A stretch of DNA of 9,027 nt from an uncultured Clostridia bacterium (lineage in GTDB: Bacteria > Bacillota_A > Clostridia > Oscillospirales > Acutalibacteraceae). The stretch lies in assembly GCA_937891215.1 (NCBI GenBank), contig CALAEU010000031.1, forward strand, positions 1-9,027, read 5' to 3'. The translations under genes and the position numbers were made by a program. Positions 1-5,112 of this stretch are shown piece by piece. Positions within the stretch are counted from its first letter, which is position 1. Every line of letters starts with the position of its first letter. The notes under the pieces were generated by a model. That model did not search any database. It was not told the DNA's origin and worked only from the letters and a program-made list of their open reading frames with translations.

Positions 1-406
1 CAATTTCATCATCGAGCAAAATTGTAACTGCACCATTTTCATAACCAGAGAGAACACCATTGAATTCTCTTTTACCATCACAAGGACGGATAAGTCTTAA
101 AATTACCTTTTCGCCCATTGCGTAGTCGAAATGAAAATCTCTTGTTAATTTTCTTTCAATACCGGGAGAAGAAACCTGTAAATTATACTGACGGTCAATT
201 AAGTCTGCCTCATCCAACGGAGCATCCATAGCGTGACTCATATTGACGCAGTCTTCAATACCGACGCCATCTTCCTTATCAATAAAAATTCTGAGATAAT
301 AGTTTGCACCTTCTTTTTCAAAGCAAACATCCCAGAGTGTAAGACCTAATTCATCTGCGAAAGGCTTTACTAAATCCCATACAAGTGAAACAGTATTTTT
401 TGCCAT
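1..406 (-). CDS. rimP: Ribosome maturation factor RimP (partial, C-terminus beyond left edge)
   Basis: RimP binds the 30S subunit in the cytoplasm and helps late maturation of its head. The 135 codons present begin MAKNTVSLVWDLVKPFADELG and contain the family core: YYLRIFIDKEDGVGIEDC at about residues 40-57, then SHAMDAPLDEADLI, then the signature LQVSSPGIERKLTRDF near residue 77-92. The N-terminal alpha/beta domain and the start of the C-terminal SH3-like domain (GEKVILRLI, GVLSGYENGAVTILLDDE) are visible. The family is usually about 150-155 aa, so roughly 20 residues lie off the edge. The ATG at 404-406 follows an AAGAGGTG Shine-Dalgarno at 412-419. In Firmicutes rimP normally heads the nusA-ylxR-rplGA-infB operon, which would continue to the left. 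The family call is very secure; nothing abnormal is seen in the visible part. Confidence 0.96.
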   Translation of the reverse strand, partial: MAKNTVSLVWDLVKPFADELGLTLWDVCFEKEGANYYLRIFIDKEDGVGIEDCVNMSHAMDAPLDEADLIDRQYNLQVSSPGIERKLTRDFHFDYAMGEKVILRLIRPCDGKREFNGVLSGYENGAVTILLDDEI

Positions 407-440
407 ATAAAACACCTCTTTTCACACTTTCAATGTTTTT

Positions 441-476
441 ACAAATAAATGTGAGAGCAGGTCTTCCTGCTCTCAC
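441..476 (-). terminator. Leader hairpin / probable attenuator upstream of rimP
   Basis: A perfect 11-bp GC-containing stem (GTGAGAGCAGG, 451-461, with CCTGCTCTCAC, 466-476) closes a 4-nt loop. On the minus strand it is followed by an interrupted U tract (AUUUAUUUGU, 441-450). It lies between the rimP transcription start (about 495) and the rimP start codon. It therefore cannot be the terminator of an upstream gene only; transcripts from the rimP promoter must read through it. In Bacillus subtilis the ylxS(rimP)-nusA leader contains a NusA-stimulated intrinsic terminator that autoregulates nusA. The weak U tract here fits the same idea, but the mechanism is inferred. Confidence 0.7.
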
Positions 477-501
477 TCCTTATCTCTATTCGTACGGGTT
501 G

Positions 502-530
502 ATTATAGCATAGATTATTTGATTTTGCAA
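502..530 (-). promoter_or_regulatory. Promoter of rimP operon
   Basis: On the minus strand TTGCAA (525-530) and a perfect TATAAT (502-507) are separated by 17 bp. Transcription should begin near 495. That leaves a leader of about 90 nt before the rimP ATG, and this leader contains the hairpin at 451-476. Confidence 0.8.
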
Positions 531-596
531 GTGTTATTAACAAATTAATTTTAATTTGTTTTTCTGAAAAGGAATTAGGAACTAGAGCTTCGCTAA

Positions 597-648
597 TATA
601 AAAATAATCCTATCATTTAAAGTTAATTCAAACTCAAAATGATAGGAT
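597..648 (-). terminator. Terminator after the small membrane protein gene
   Basis: A 12-bp perfect stem (607-618 with 637-648, sequence ATCCTATCATTT and its complement) lies 7 nt beyond the stop codon of the membrane protein gene. It is followed on the minus strand by a U-rich run (UAUUUUUAUAUU). The 18-nt loop can form a further 4-bp AGTT/AACT stem (621-624 with 631-634). The remaining bases 541-596, between this and the rimP promoter, show no gene. Confidence 0.72.
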
Positions 649-655
649 GCTTTAA

Positions 656-916
656 TTATTCTTGTTTTAAATATTCTTTGTATTCTTTTTTTAAGTTTTT
701 ATCGCTTACAACATCGAGAACTGCACCAACAACTGCTATAGGAACACCAATAGCAAATGGTACTACATTAAATTGAGCACTTGAGTTGTTGAGATAAAAA
801 CCAACCAATACAACAACGAAACCAATAATTGCTATTATTGAGGAAAGTTGTTTCATTTTATATGTTTTGCTTTTCTTTTTAAACTCTTTAAAACTCATTT
901 TTGTTTCACCAGTCAT
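656..916 (-). CDS. Small two-helix membrane protein, function unknown
   Basis: I do not recognise the family. The 86-aa product starts MTGETKMSFKEFKKKSK. It has a basic N-terminal segment (about residues 8-22), a first membrane helix at about 24-43 (SSIIAIIGFVVVLVGFYL), a short polar turn (NNSSAQFN), a second helix at about 51-70 (VVPFAIGVPIAVVGAVLDVV) and a charged tail. This predicts a hairpin topology with both ends in the cytoplasm. The ATG at 914-916 is chosen because AAAGGAGG stands 8 nt upstream. The frame stays open for 25 further codons to a TTG at 991, but no ribosome site supports that start. The gene is divergent from the XRE regulator and its promoter carries the shared operator, so it is probably that regulator's main target. 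A stress, immunity or toxin-like role is possible, but nothing in the sequence decides it. Confidence 0.75.
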   Translation of the reverse strand: MTGETKMSFKEFKKKSKTYKMKQLSSIIAIIGFVVVLVGFYLNNSSAQFNVVPFAIGVPIAVVGAVLDVVSDKNLKKEYKEYLKQE

Positions 917-1011
917 AAAACATGCCTCCTTTCTCATTATTTCTTTGTATAACGCACCCCAAAGATTACTAAAGTTATATCTCTCCTTCAAACAATTCTC
1001 TTAACAACGAT

Positions 1012-1040
1012 ATTATAGTCGAATTGTGAACTAAAGTCAA
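1012..1040 (-). promoter_or_regulatory. Promoter of small membrane protein gene
   Basis: On the minus strand TTGACT (1035-1040) and a perfect TATAAT (1012-1017) are exactly 17 bp apart, which makes this the best-matching promoter in the window. The start would be near 1005, giving a leader of about 90 nt. The -35 box lies inside the 7-bp spacer of the inverted repeat GTGAACTA/TAGTTCAC, so a bound repressor would block RNA polymerase. Confidence 0.83.
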
Positions 1041-1067
1041 TAGTTCACTTTTGAACTGTTGTAAACT
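1026..1067. promoter_or_regulatory. Operator cluster between the divergent pair
   Basis: A perfect inverted repeat GTGAACTA (1026-1033) / TAGTTCAC (1041-1048) is followed by a third half-site TGAACT (1052-1057) and a degenerate fourth, TAAACT (1062-1067). The 6-bp half-sites begin at 1027, 1042, 1052 and 1062, so the last three are one helical turn (10 bp) apart and the first is 15 bp away. The second and third also form their own inverted repeat, AGTTCA-cttt-TGAACT. The sites cover the -35 boxes of both divergent promoters. This is the classical layout for an autoregulating XRE/Cro-type repressor; binding by the adjacent regulator is inferred. Confidence 0.75.
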
Positions 1068-1078
1068 AATTTTATACT
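1051..1078 (+). promoter_or_regulatory. Promoter of XRE regulator gene
   Basis: On the plus strand TTGAAC (1051-1056) and TATACT (1073-1078) are 16 bp apart. The start should lie near 1085, so the leader is very short and begins close to the ribosome site AAAGGG (1085-1090). The -35 box coincides with operator half-site TGAACT (1052-1057), which suggests autorepression. Confidence 0.65.
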
Positions 1079-1098
1079 AAAAATAAAGGGTTTTTGCT

Positions 1099-1323
1099 AT
1101 GGATTACGCACAAAGAATACGAGATTTAAGAGAAGATAAAGATTTAACACAGTCAGATGTTGCGAAAATATTAAACACTTCACAATCATATTATGCACAA
1201 TATGAAAACAAAAAAAGGCCTTTACCAATTGAGCATTTAAAAACTCTTTGTGAATTTTATAATATTTCTGCCGATTATATTTTGGGATATACCAATACCC
1301 CAAAGCCATTACCTAAAGACTAA
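1099..1323 (+). CDS. XRE-family (Cro/CI) helix-turn-helix regulator
   Basis: This 74-aa cytoplasmic DNA-binding protein is essentially a single HTH_3 domain. MDYAQRIRDLREDKDLTQSDVAKIL leads into the helix-turn-helix at about residues 17-38, with LTQSDVAKIL as helix 2 and TSQSYYAQYENKKR as the recognition helix and following loop. The last two helices follow (LPIEHLKTLCEFYNISADYILG), then a short Pro/Lys-rich tail. There is no sensor, peptidase or dimerisation extension, so it resembles small Cro-like repressors of phages, integrative elements and toxin-antitoxin loci. The ATG at 1099 is placed 8 nt after AAAGGG. It is divergent from the two-helix membrane protein gene, and half-sites in the shared region suggest that it represses both promoters. 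No other phage or element gene is present beside it. Confidence 0.93.
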   Translation: MDYAQRIRDLREDKDLTQSDVAKILNTSQSYYAQYENKKRPLPIEHLKTLCEFYNISADYILGYTNTPKPLPKD

Positions 1324-1324
1324 A

Positions 1325-1355
1325 AAAGTTTTTCGTAAACTAAAAATAATAGGAT
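1325..1355 (+). repeat. 31-bp direct repeat, copy 1
   Basis: The unit begins AAAGTTTTTCGTAAACTAAA and ends AATAATAGGAT. It starts two bases after the XRE stop codon and matches 1558-1588 at 29 of 31 positions, with a start-to-start distance of 233 bp. Its core GTAAACTAA...AAAATAA also resembles the regulator's own promoter region (1061-1087). Confidence 0.85.
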
Positions 1356-1488
1356 AGTTTTATTGTTTCATCGTAGGGGCTGACCTTTTGTCAAGAGCAA
1401 CAACGCGTTGTGTATCAGAACTAATAAAAAATGAAACGATGAATTATAATTTTTTACACTCGATTGATTTTTGTTAAACAAAAAACTT

Positions 1489-1538
1489 ACTCCCACTACT
1501 ACGGGCAACCACAGGTTAGCCCCTACCATAGTGGGAGT
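1489..1538. terminator. Nested hairpin, possible bidirectional terminator
   Basis: The outer stem is a perfect 10 bp (ACTCCCACTA 1489-1498 with TAGTGGGAGT 1529-1538). An inner stem GGGCAACC (1503-1510) pairs with GGTT-a-GCCC (1514-1522) across an ACA loop with one bulged A. T-rich tails flank both sides (TTAATTTTTT on plus, AAGTTTTTTG on minus). It could therefore stop plus-strand transcripts from the XRE gene and minus-strand read-through from the UPF0210 operon. The inner sequence is of the GTAGGGGC...GCCC type, so it may equally be a mobile repeat that happens to terminate. Confidence 0.55.
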
Positions 1539-1557
1539 TAATTTTTTCATTTCATTT

Positions 1558-1588
1558 AAAGTTTTTCGTAAATTAAAAATAATAGAAT
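1558..1588 (+). repeat. 31-bp direct repeat, copy 2
   Basis: This second copy differs from 1325-1355 only by C to T (GTAAACT to GTAAATT) and G to A (AGGAT to AGAAT). Each copy is followed, some 20-30 bp later, by a piece containing G(C)CTGACC or GCCGACC, so the similarity between the two flanks may extend further in degenerate form. Confidence 0.85.
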
Positions 1589-1633
1589 GTAGTTTTTGTT
1601 TTAATTTTATAATCGCCGACCGCAGGTCCCACA

Positions 1634-1661
1634 ATTATTCACTATTCATTATTCACTATTC
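1634..1661 (+). repeat. Perfect 14-bp tandem duplication built from 7-bp units
   Basis: ATTATTCACTATTC is present twice head to tail (1634-1647 and 1648-1661), and each copy is itself two related heptads (ATTATTC, ACTATTC). It is only 28 bp long, without spacers, so it is a simple tandem repeat and not CRISPR-like. Confidence 0.85.
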
Positions 1662-1678
1662 ACTTGAGTGTAGCAAAT

Positions 1679-1720
1679 ATAATTCCGAATTATAAACAGT
1701 CTCAGTTTCTGAGACTGTTT
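1679..1720 (-). terminator. Hairpin overlapping the end of the UPF0210 gene, followed by a second palindrome
   Basis: A perfect 12-bp stem with a TTT loop (1694-1705 with 1709-1720, AAACAGTCTCAG and its complement) encloses the UPF0210 stop codon TGA at 1702-1704, so the last six codons are part of the stem. Directly beyond it on the minus strand is a near-perfect palindrome ATAATTC-g-GAATTAT (1679-1693). The U tract is weak (UUUAUAAUU), so the structure may protect the 3' end of the mRNA as much as terminate it. Confidence 0.6.
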
Positions 1721-3060
1721 AATGGTGCCGGAATTCTACCACCACGCATAATAAAATCGTAACTGCTTTCTTTATGAACAGGCATTACAGGTGCTGTACC
1801 TAAAAGACCGCCCATTTCAATTTCGTCACCGACTTTTTTATTTAAAGCAGGAATAATTCTTACTGCAGTTGTTTTCTGATTTATCATACCAATTGCCGCT
1901 TCGTCAGCAATAATTGCAGAAATTGTTTCAGCAGTTGTATCTCCTGGCACTGCAATCATATCAAGACCAACAGAGCAAACACAGGTCATTGCTTCTAACT
2001 TATCTAAAGTAAGAACACCTTTATGAACTGCTTCAATCATACCTTCATCTTCTGAAACAGGAATAAATGCACCTGAAAGACCGCCGACTGAAGAAGATGC
2101 CATAACGCCACCTTTCTTAACCGCGTCATTAAGAAGTGCAAGAGCGGCAGTAGTACCGTGTGTACCACAGGTCTCAAGTCCCATTTCTTCTAAAATTCTC
2201 GCAACAGAGTCGCCTACTGCTGGAGTTGGTGCTAAACTTAAATCAACAATACCGAATTCTGCGTTAAGTCTTGCTGAAGCTTCACGAGCAATAAGCTGAC
2301 CCATTCTTGTAATTTTAAATGCAGTCTTTTTAACTGTTTCTGCTACAACATCAAATGGTGCACCTTTTACGCCCTTTAAAGCATTATAAACAACACCTGG
2401 ACCAGAAACGCCGACATTTATTGCACATTCAGGTTCCCCTACACCGTGGAATGCACCTGCCATAAACGGATTGTCTTCAACCGCGTTGCAGAACACAACG
2501 AGCTTTGCACAACCAAGACCATCGTTTTCCTTAGTTTTTTCTGCTGTATATTTAATTATGTTACCCATCAAAGCAACCGCATCCATATTTATACCCGCTT
2601 TTGTTGAGCCGACATTTACAGATGAGCAAACAAAATCGGTTTCTGCTAAAGCAGAAGGAATTGAATTTATAAGTCTTCTGTCACCTATTGTAAAACCTTT
2701 TTGCACGAGAGCAGAAAAGCCACCAATAAAGTTTACACCACATTCTTTTGCGGCATTATCCATAGCCTTTGCAAATATTGTATAATCTTCAGTTTCACTA
2801 CTTTCTGCAGCAATAGCCATAGGCGTAACAGAAATTCGTTTGTTTATAATGGGAATACCCATTTCTTTTTCGATTTCCTCACCTGTTTTAACAAGATTTT
2901 CTGCATATTTTGTGATTTTATCATACATCTTTGTAGCCGCAACTTTAGCGTCAGGGTGACCGCAATTTCTCAAAGAAATCCCCATAGTAATAGTACGGAT
3001 ATCAAGATGCTGATTGTCAATCATATTTAAAGTTTCGATAATTTCGTGTTGATTAAGCAT
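1702..3060 (-). CDS. PFL family protein (UPF0210 / DUF711)
   Basis: This 452-aa cytoplasmic protein is of typical length for UPF0210, a widespread family whose fold is related to pyruvate formate-lyase-like barrels and whose reaction is unknown. Recognisable blocks are TMGISLRNC (25-33), [15 protein letters not shown] (73-87), [12 protein letters not shown] (111-122), the strongly conserved [28 protein letters not shown] (197-224), [17 protein letters not shown] in the second half, and the terminal [16 protein letters not shown] see no canonical glycyl-radical loop (RVxGY type), so a radical enzyme should not be assumed from the family name. The ATG at 3058-3060 follows GAGGTG by 5 nt. It lies 9 nt downstream of the ACT-domain gene, and the pair is co-transcribed. 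The same two-gene order is known in many Firmicutes, which suggests a shared function, perhaps metabolite sensing. Sequence and length show no damage. Confidence 0.95.
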   Translation of the reverse strand: MLNQHEIIETLNMIDNQHLDIRTITMGISLRNCGHPDAKVAATKMYDKITKYAENLVKTGEEIEKEMGIPIINKRISVTPMAIAAESSETEDYTIFAKAMDNAAKECGVNFIGGFSALVQKGFTIGDRRLINSIPSALAETDFVCSSVNVGSTKAGINMDAVALMGNIIKYTAEKTKENDGLGCAKLVVFCNAVEDNPFMAGAFHGVGEPECAINVGVSGPGVVYNALKGVKGAPFDVVAETVKKTAFKITRMGQLIAREASARLNAEFGIVDLSLAPTPAVGDSVARILEEMGLETCGTHGTTAALALLNDAVKKGGVMASSSVGGLSGAFIPVSEDEGMIEAVHKGVLTLDKLEAMTCVCSVGLDMIAVPGDTTAETISAIIADEAAIGMINQKTTAVRIIPALNKKVGDEIEMGGLLGTAPVMPVHKESSYDFIMRGGRIPAPLNSLRN

Positions 3061-3069
3061 TTTTACACC

Positions 3070-3339
3070 TCAGATTCTGTGCATAGCATCAAAAATATCT
3101 TCACGTTGAATACGGATGCTGACACCGAGTCTTTCGCCCTCTTTATCGAGAATATCTACAAGCTCTGAAAAACTCACATTTGCGTCTTTAACGTCTACTA
3201 ACATATTCATAGTAAACATATCTTTAAGAATTGTCTGGCTTATATCTAAAACATTTACATTTGTTTTTTCAAATGCAACGCAGACACCTGCCATAATTCC
3301 GACTTTATCTTTACCGATTACTGTAACAATTGCATTCAT
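3070..3339 (-). CDS. ACT domain-containing protein (UPF0237)
   Basis: This is an 89-aa stand-alone ACT domain. ACT domains bind small ligands, usually amino acids, at a dimer interface and control enzymes or regulators. The first strand and loop MNAIVTVIGKDKVGIMAGVCVAFEKTNVNVLDISQTIL carry the typical G-K-D-K-V-G-I turn at residues 9-15, followed by helix 1 and the NVLDISQTI strand. The remainder (FTMNMLVDVKDANVSFSELVDILDKEGERLGVSIRIQREDIFDAMHRI) gives the second half of the beta-alpha-beta-beta-alpha-beta fold. Length and ending match UPF0237. The ATG at 3337-3339 follows GAGGG by 7 nt. It is the first gene of the operon, 9 nt before the UPF0210 gene. The ligand is unknown. Confidence 0.94.
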   Translation of the reverse strand: MNAIVTVIGKDKVGIMAGVCVAFEKTNVNVLDISQTILKDMFTMNMLVDVKDANVSFSELVDILDKEGERLGVSIRIQREDIFDAMHRI

Positions 3340-3371
3340 AGTAAACCCTCACTTTGATAAAATACAAATTA

Positions 3372-3400
3372 ATTTTATCATACATTTTTTAATTTTACAA
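3372..3400 (-). promoter_or_regulatory. Promoter of the UPF0237-UPF0210 operon
   Basis: On the minus strand TTGTAA (3395-3400) and TAAAAT (3372-3377) are 17 bp apart, with a predicted start near 3365 and a leader of about 25 nt. It follows directly on the U tract of the preceding terminator (3402-3440), so the operon is insulated from the PHP gene upstream. Confidence 0.62.
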
Positions 3401-3401
3401 C

Positions 3402-3440
3402 AAAAAAATCGGGTACACTAAAAAAACTAAAGTGTACCCG
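3402..3440 (-). terminator. Intrinsic terminator of the PHP-domain gene
   Basis: A perfect 10-bp stem CGGGTACACT (3410-3419) / AGTGTACCCG (3431-3440) with an 11-nt loop is followed on the minus strand by A and seven U residues (3402-3408). This is a textbook rho-independent terminator, about 165 nt beyond the PHP stop codon. Confidence 0.88.
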
Positions 3441-3471
3441 TAATTATTAAAAACATTTTATCAAGTTAATC

Positions 3472-3493
3472 TGACATAATCGCCAAAATCAAC
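3472..3493 (+). repeat. 22-bp direct repeat, copy 1
   Basis: The unit begins TGACATAATCGCCAAAATCA and ends AC. It is identical to 3581-3602, with a start-to-start distance of 109 bp and no similarity immediately beyond either end. It lies in the 3' untranslated region of the PHP gene. Confidence 0.92.
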
Positions 3494-3540
3494 CTCTTCT
3501 TTTTTAATTGTTCAGTTTGGATGAGTATGACATTTTTAAA

Positions 3541-3573
3541 TCCCGATGGCGTATAAAGATACACCGAGCGGAT
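3541..3573. repeat. Imperfect hairpin between the 22-bp repeats
   Basis: GGCGTAT-aaag-ATACACC (3548-3565) forms a stem with one mismatch. The flanks CCCGAT and GAGCGG allow a few more pairs. The composition (TCCCGATGGCG, ACCGAGCGG) is noticeably more GC-rich than the surrounding AT-rich spacer, which suggests an inserted repeat unit. Confidence 0.45.
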
Positions 3574-3580
3574 GTGAAAA

Positions 3581-3602
3581 TGACATAATCGCCAAAATCA
3601 AC
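3581..3602 (+). repeat. 22-bp direct repeat, copy 2
   Basis: This copy is identical to 3472-3493. It ends four bases short of the PHP gene stop codon (TAA, minus strand, 3607-3609), so together with copy 1 it brackets 87 bp of non-coding sequence. Confidence 0.92.
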
Positions 3603-3606
3603 AATT

Positions 3607-5112
3607 TTATGCTATCCAACCGTAAATTGTGTCGAATATTGAAAGACTACCTAAAAGTCTTACAAGTGTATCAGGAATAATACTTGCTAATTGCCAGAGG
3701 TCTGTGTAACTACCACCATCAGATTCTGGAACACCTTCATAGTCGAGCATAAATGGCTGAGTATAAACAATACCACCTTCGCCGAATATTTCTGCTCTTA
3801 TATAATTACCGAGTTCCTTTTTGTGGTCATCAAGATCAATGCTGTTGCCTATTGCAATTGTAACACCATTTGCAATCCAACGAACATTTTTAGCCCCTGC
3901 TGTCACTAATGTAATAGTATCGCTTCCCTGGTCAACCGCAATTGCAGTAACCTTTGGTGCATCAACATCTTTTGGTGCTTCGTATTTACCTTTAGGGTCT
4001 TCTGCCTGAATTGCCTGAAGCTTTTCACCGAGTGCTACTGCAGTAGGGTCAATACTTTCAACTAAGCAGTTTGCAATTTCAGTGATTTCTTCAGGATTAC
4101 CTAAATTTTTACTGCAAGCAAAAAAAGCACCGCTTTCAAGACTCTTTCTGAAATTATCTTCTGTGAGAGATGGCATTAACATTTCAGTATAACCTGTATA
4201 AACCGCATCAGTTGAGTGAGCATCAGATGTAGCAATTGCTAAAACATTTCTACCAGTAGGTGTAACTTTCTGAAGAAGTATATCCCAGAGTTTTCTGTCA
4301 TAACGGGTTCTTGAGTCGCCCTTACTGTTAATATCTATACCAATACAAGAATCATAATTTATAAGAAGACTTGCAAATTTATCAATATAATATTTATACA
4401 TTGTATCGTTATAATCGTAAGCGTCTGCAGTTTCATCCTCATCACGTGCATTTGTGTATTCGCCAGGGTGATTTATTACAGAAAGACCACCCATTTCGTG
4501 AACTGTTTTAATCGGTGTTTCGTAGTCACTTGTACCACCGAGTAAACCGTGACCATAATCTACGAACCAACTGTTAACGTGAGCATTGTTAAGTGAACTT
4601 GGATTGTGTTCAATACCACAAGGCACTCTCATCATTTTATGAAGTGGTACTCCTTCAGCTGTTTTCTGTGAATAAAAACTACCCTTTTTTGTTATTTCAA
4701 TAGTATATTTGTTACCATTTGCAGTGTCGCCACCTTTAGATTCAAGTGGAACAATATCACCTGCTCTGCCTTTGAACAAATCAATAAATATTTCCATAGC
4801 AGGAATAACAGACTGACGGGTCCAACCATAATCCACAACACCATGGTCAGTAACTGCTGCGATATCAAAGCCATAAGCATACTGTTGCTCTAACATATCT
4901 TTTAAAGTATCAGTACCATCACTTGCAGTTGTGTGATTATGAAGGTCTGCTTTGTATTGTTTATAAGTAAGCCAGTTTACATCTTCATAAGGGTCAATTA
5001 TTGTGTAATCTACCCCTGTGTCAGTATCGCCTGCAAAAGCAAGAGTTGAGTAGCTTACCATCAAAAGACAAGCAACCATAAAAACAGCAATAATTTTCTT
5101 TGCCTTTTTCAT
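3607..5112 (-). CDS. Secreted PHP-domain metallo-phosphoesterase
   Basis: The 501-aa product has a clear signal peptide (MKKAKKIIAVFMVACLLMVSYSTLAFA, cut after residue 27 at AFA/GD), so it acts outside the membrane. The PHP fold, a TIM-like barrel binding up to three metals and hydrolysing phosphoesters, keeps its metal ligands. These are HNH at 58-60 with TASDG, TDHG at 88-91, GIEHN at about 166-170, INHPG near 215, a GID acidic position near 260 and SDAH at 296-299. A C-terminal part (about 385-457) resembles a small beta-sandwich (VTAIAVDQGSDTITLVTAGAKNVRWIANG), followed by a hydrophobic tail (about 470-501). The ATG at 5110-5112 is preferred because AAGGAG stands 8 nt upstream; the in-frame GTG at 5121 is too close to it. 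The gene is monocistronic. The substrate is unknown; the family includes trinucleotide and histidinol phosphatases, but export argues for an environmental or cell-surface phosphoester. Confidence 0.9.
   Translation of the reverse strand: MKKAKKIIAVFMVACLLMVSYSTLAFAGDTDTGVDYTIIDPYEDVNWLTYKQYKADLHNHTTASDGTDTLKDMLEQQYAYGFDIAAVTDHGVVDYGWTRQSVIPAMEIFIDLFKGRAGDIVPLESKGGDTANGNKYTIEITKKGSFYSQKTAEGVPLHKMMRVPCGIEHNPSSLNNAHVNSWFVDYGHGLLGGTSDYETPIKTVHEMGGLSVINHPGEYTNARDEDETADAYDYNDTMYKYYIDKFASLLINYDSCIGIDINSKGDSRTRYDRKLWDILLQKVTPTGRNVLAIATSDAHSTDAVYTGYTEMLMPSLTEDNFRKSLESGAFFACSKNLGNPEEITEIANCLVESIDPTAVALGEKLQAIQAEDPKGKYEAPKDVDAPKVTAIAVDQGSDTITLVTAGAKNVRWIANGVTIAIGNSIDLDDHKKELGNYIRAEIFGEGGIVYTQPFMLDYEGVPESDGGSYTDLWQLASIIPDTLVRLLGSLSIFDTIYGWIA

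Larger units (their letters stand above)
1324..1701. other. Repeat-rich non-coding stretch between the XRE gene and the UPF0210 gene
   Basis: These 378 bases contain no convincing gene on either strand. Open frames here have no ribosome site and translate to low-complexity Phe/Ser/Asn-rich strings across the repeats. The stretch holds a pair of 31-bp direct repeats, a nested hairpin (1489-1538), a 14-bp tandem duplication and three pieces of a GTAGGGGCTGACC-type sequence. It also has a 12-bp palindrome ACAACGCGTTGT (1400-1411), an 8-bp inverted repeat TTCATCGT/ACGATGAA (1367-1374, 1436-1443) and an AT-rich palindrome with 8-bp arms (1468-1484). It looks like accumulated small mobile or recombinogenic repeats rather than a decayed gene. 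Confidence 0.65.

Noticed and set aside
407..655. Riboswitch or T-box in the rimP leader
   Set aside because: The leader is only about 90 nt with one simple hairpin; no specifier loop, antiterminator or known aptamer core is visible.
1097..1309. Minus-strand 70-codon open frame opposite the XRE gene
   Set aside because: It lies wholly antisense to a clear HTH gene, has no ribosome site and translates to a Tyr/Phe/Leu-rich string of no recognisable family.
1634..1661. CRISPR-like repeat
   Set aside because: The units are 14 bp with no spacers and only two copies, so it is a simple tandem repeat.
1368..1695. Open frames of 88 (minus) and 74 (plus) codons in the repeat-rich spacer
   Set aside because: They run through palindromes and tandem repeats, have no Shine-Dalgarno, and their translations reflect repeat composition.
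1324..1701. Insertion sequence remnant
   Set aside because: No transposase fragment can be read in any frame; only small repeats are present, so an IS call is not supported.
2471..3030. Plus-strand open frames opposite the UPF0210 gene
   Set aside because: They are shadows of a well-conserved minus-strand gene, with no promoter or ribosome site of their own.
1702..3060. Glycyl-radical enzyme (true pyruvate formate-lyase)
   Set aside because: The protein is about 450 aa rather than about 750, lacks the RVxGY-type glycine loop, and no radical-SAM activase is nearby; it matches UPF0210 instead.
3472..3602. Minimal CRISPR array from the two 22-bp repeats
   Set aside because: There are only two copies, the 87-bp gap is far too long for a spacer, and no cas gene is in view.
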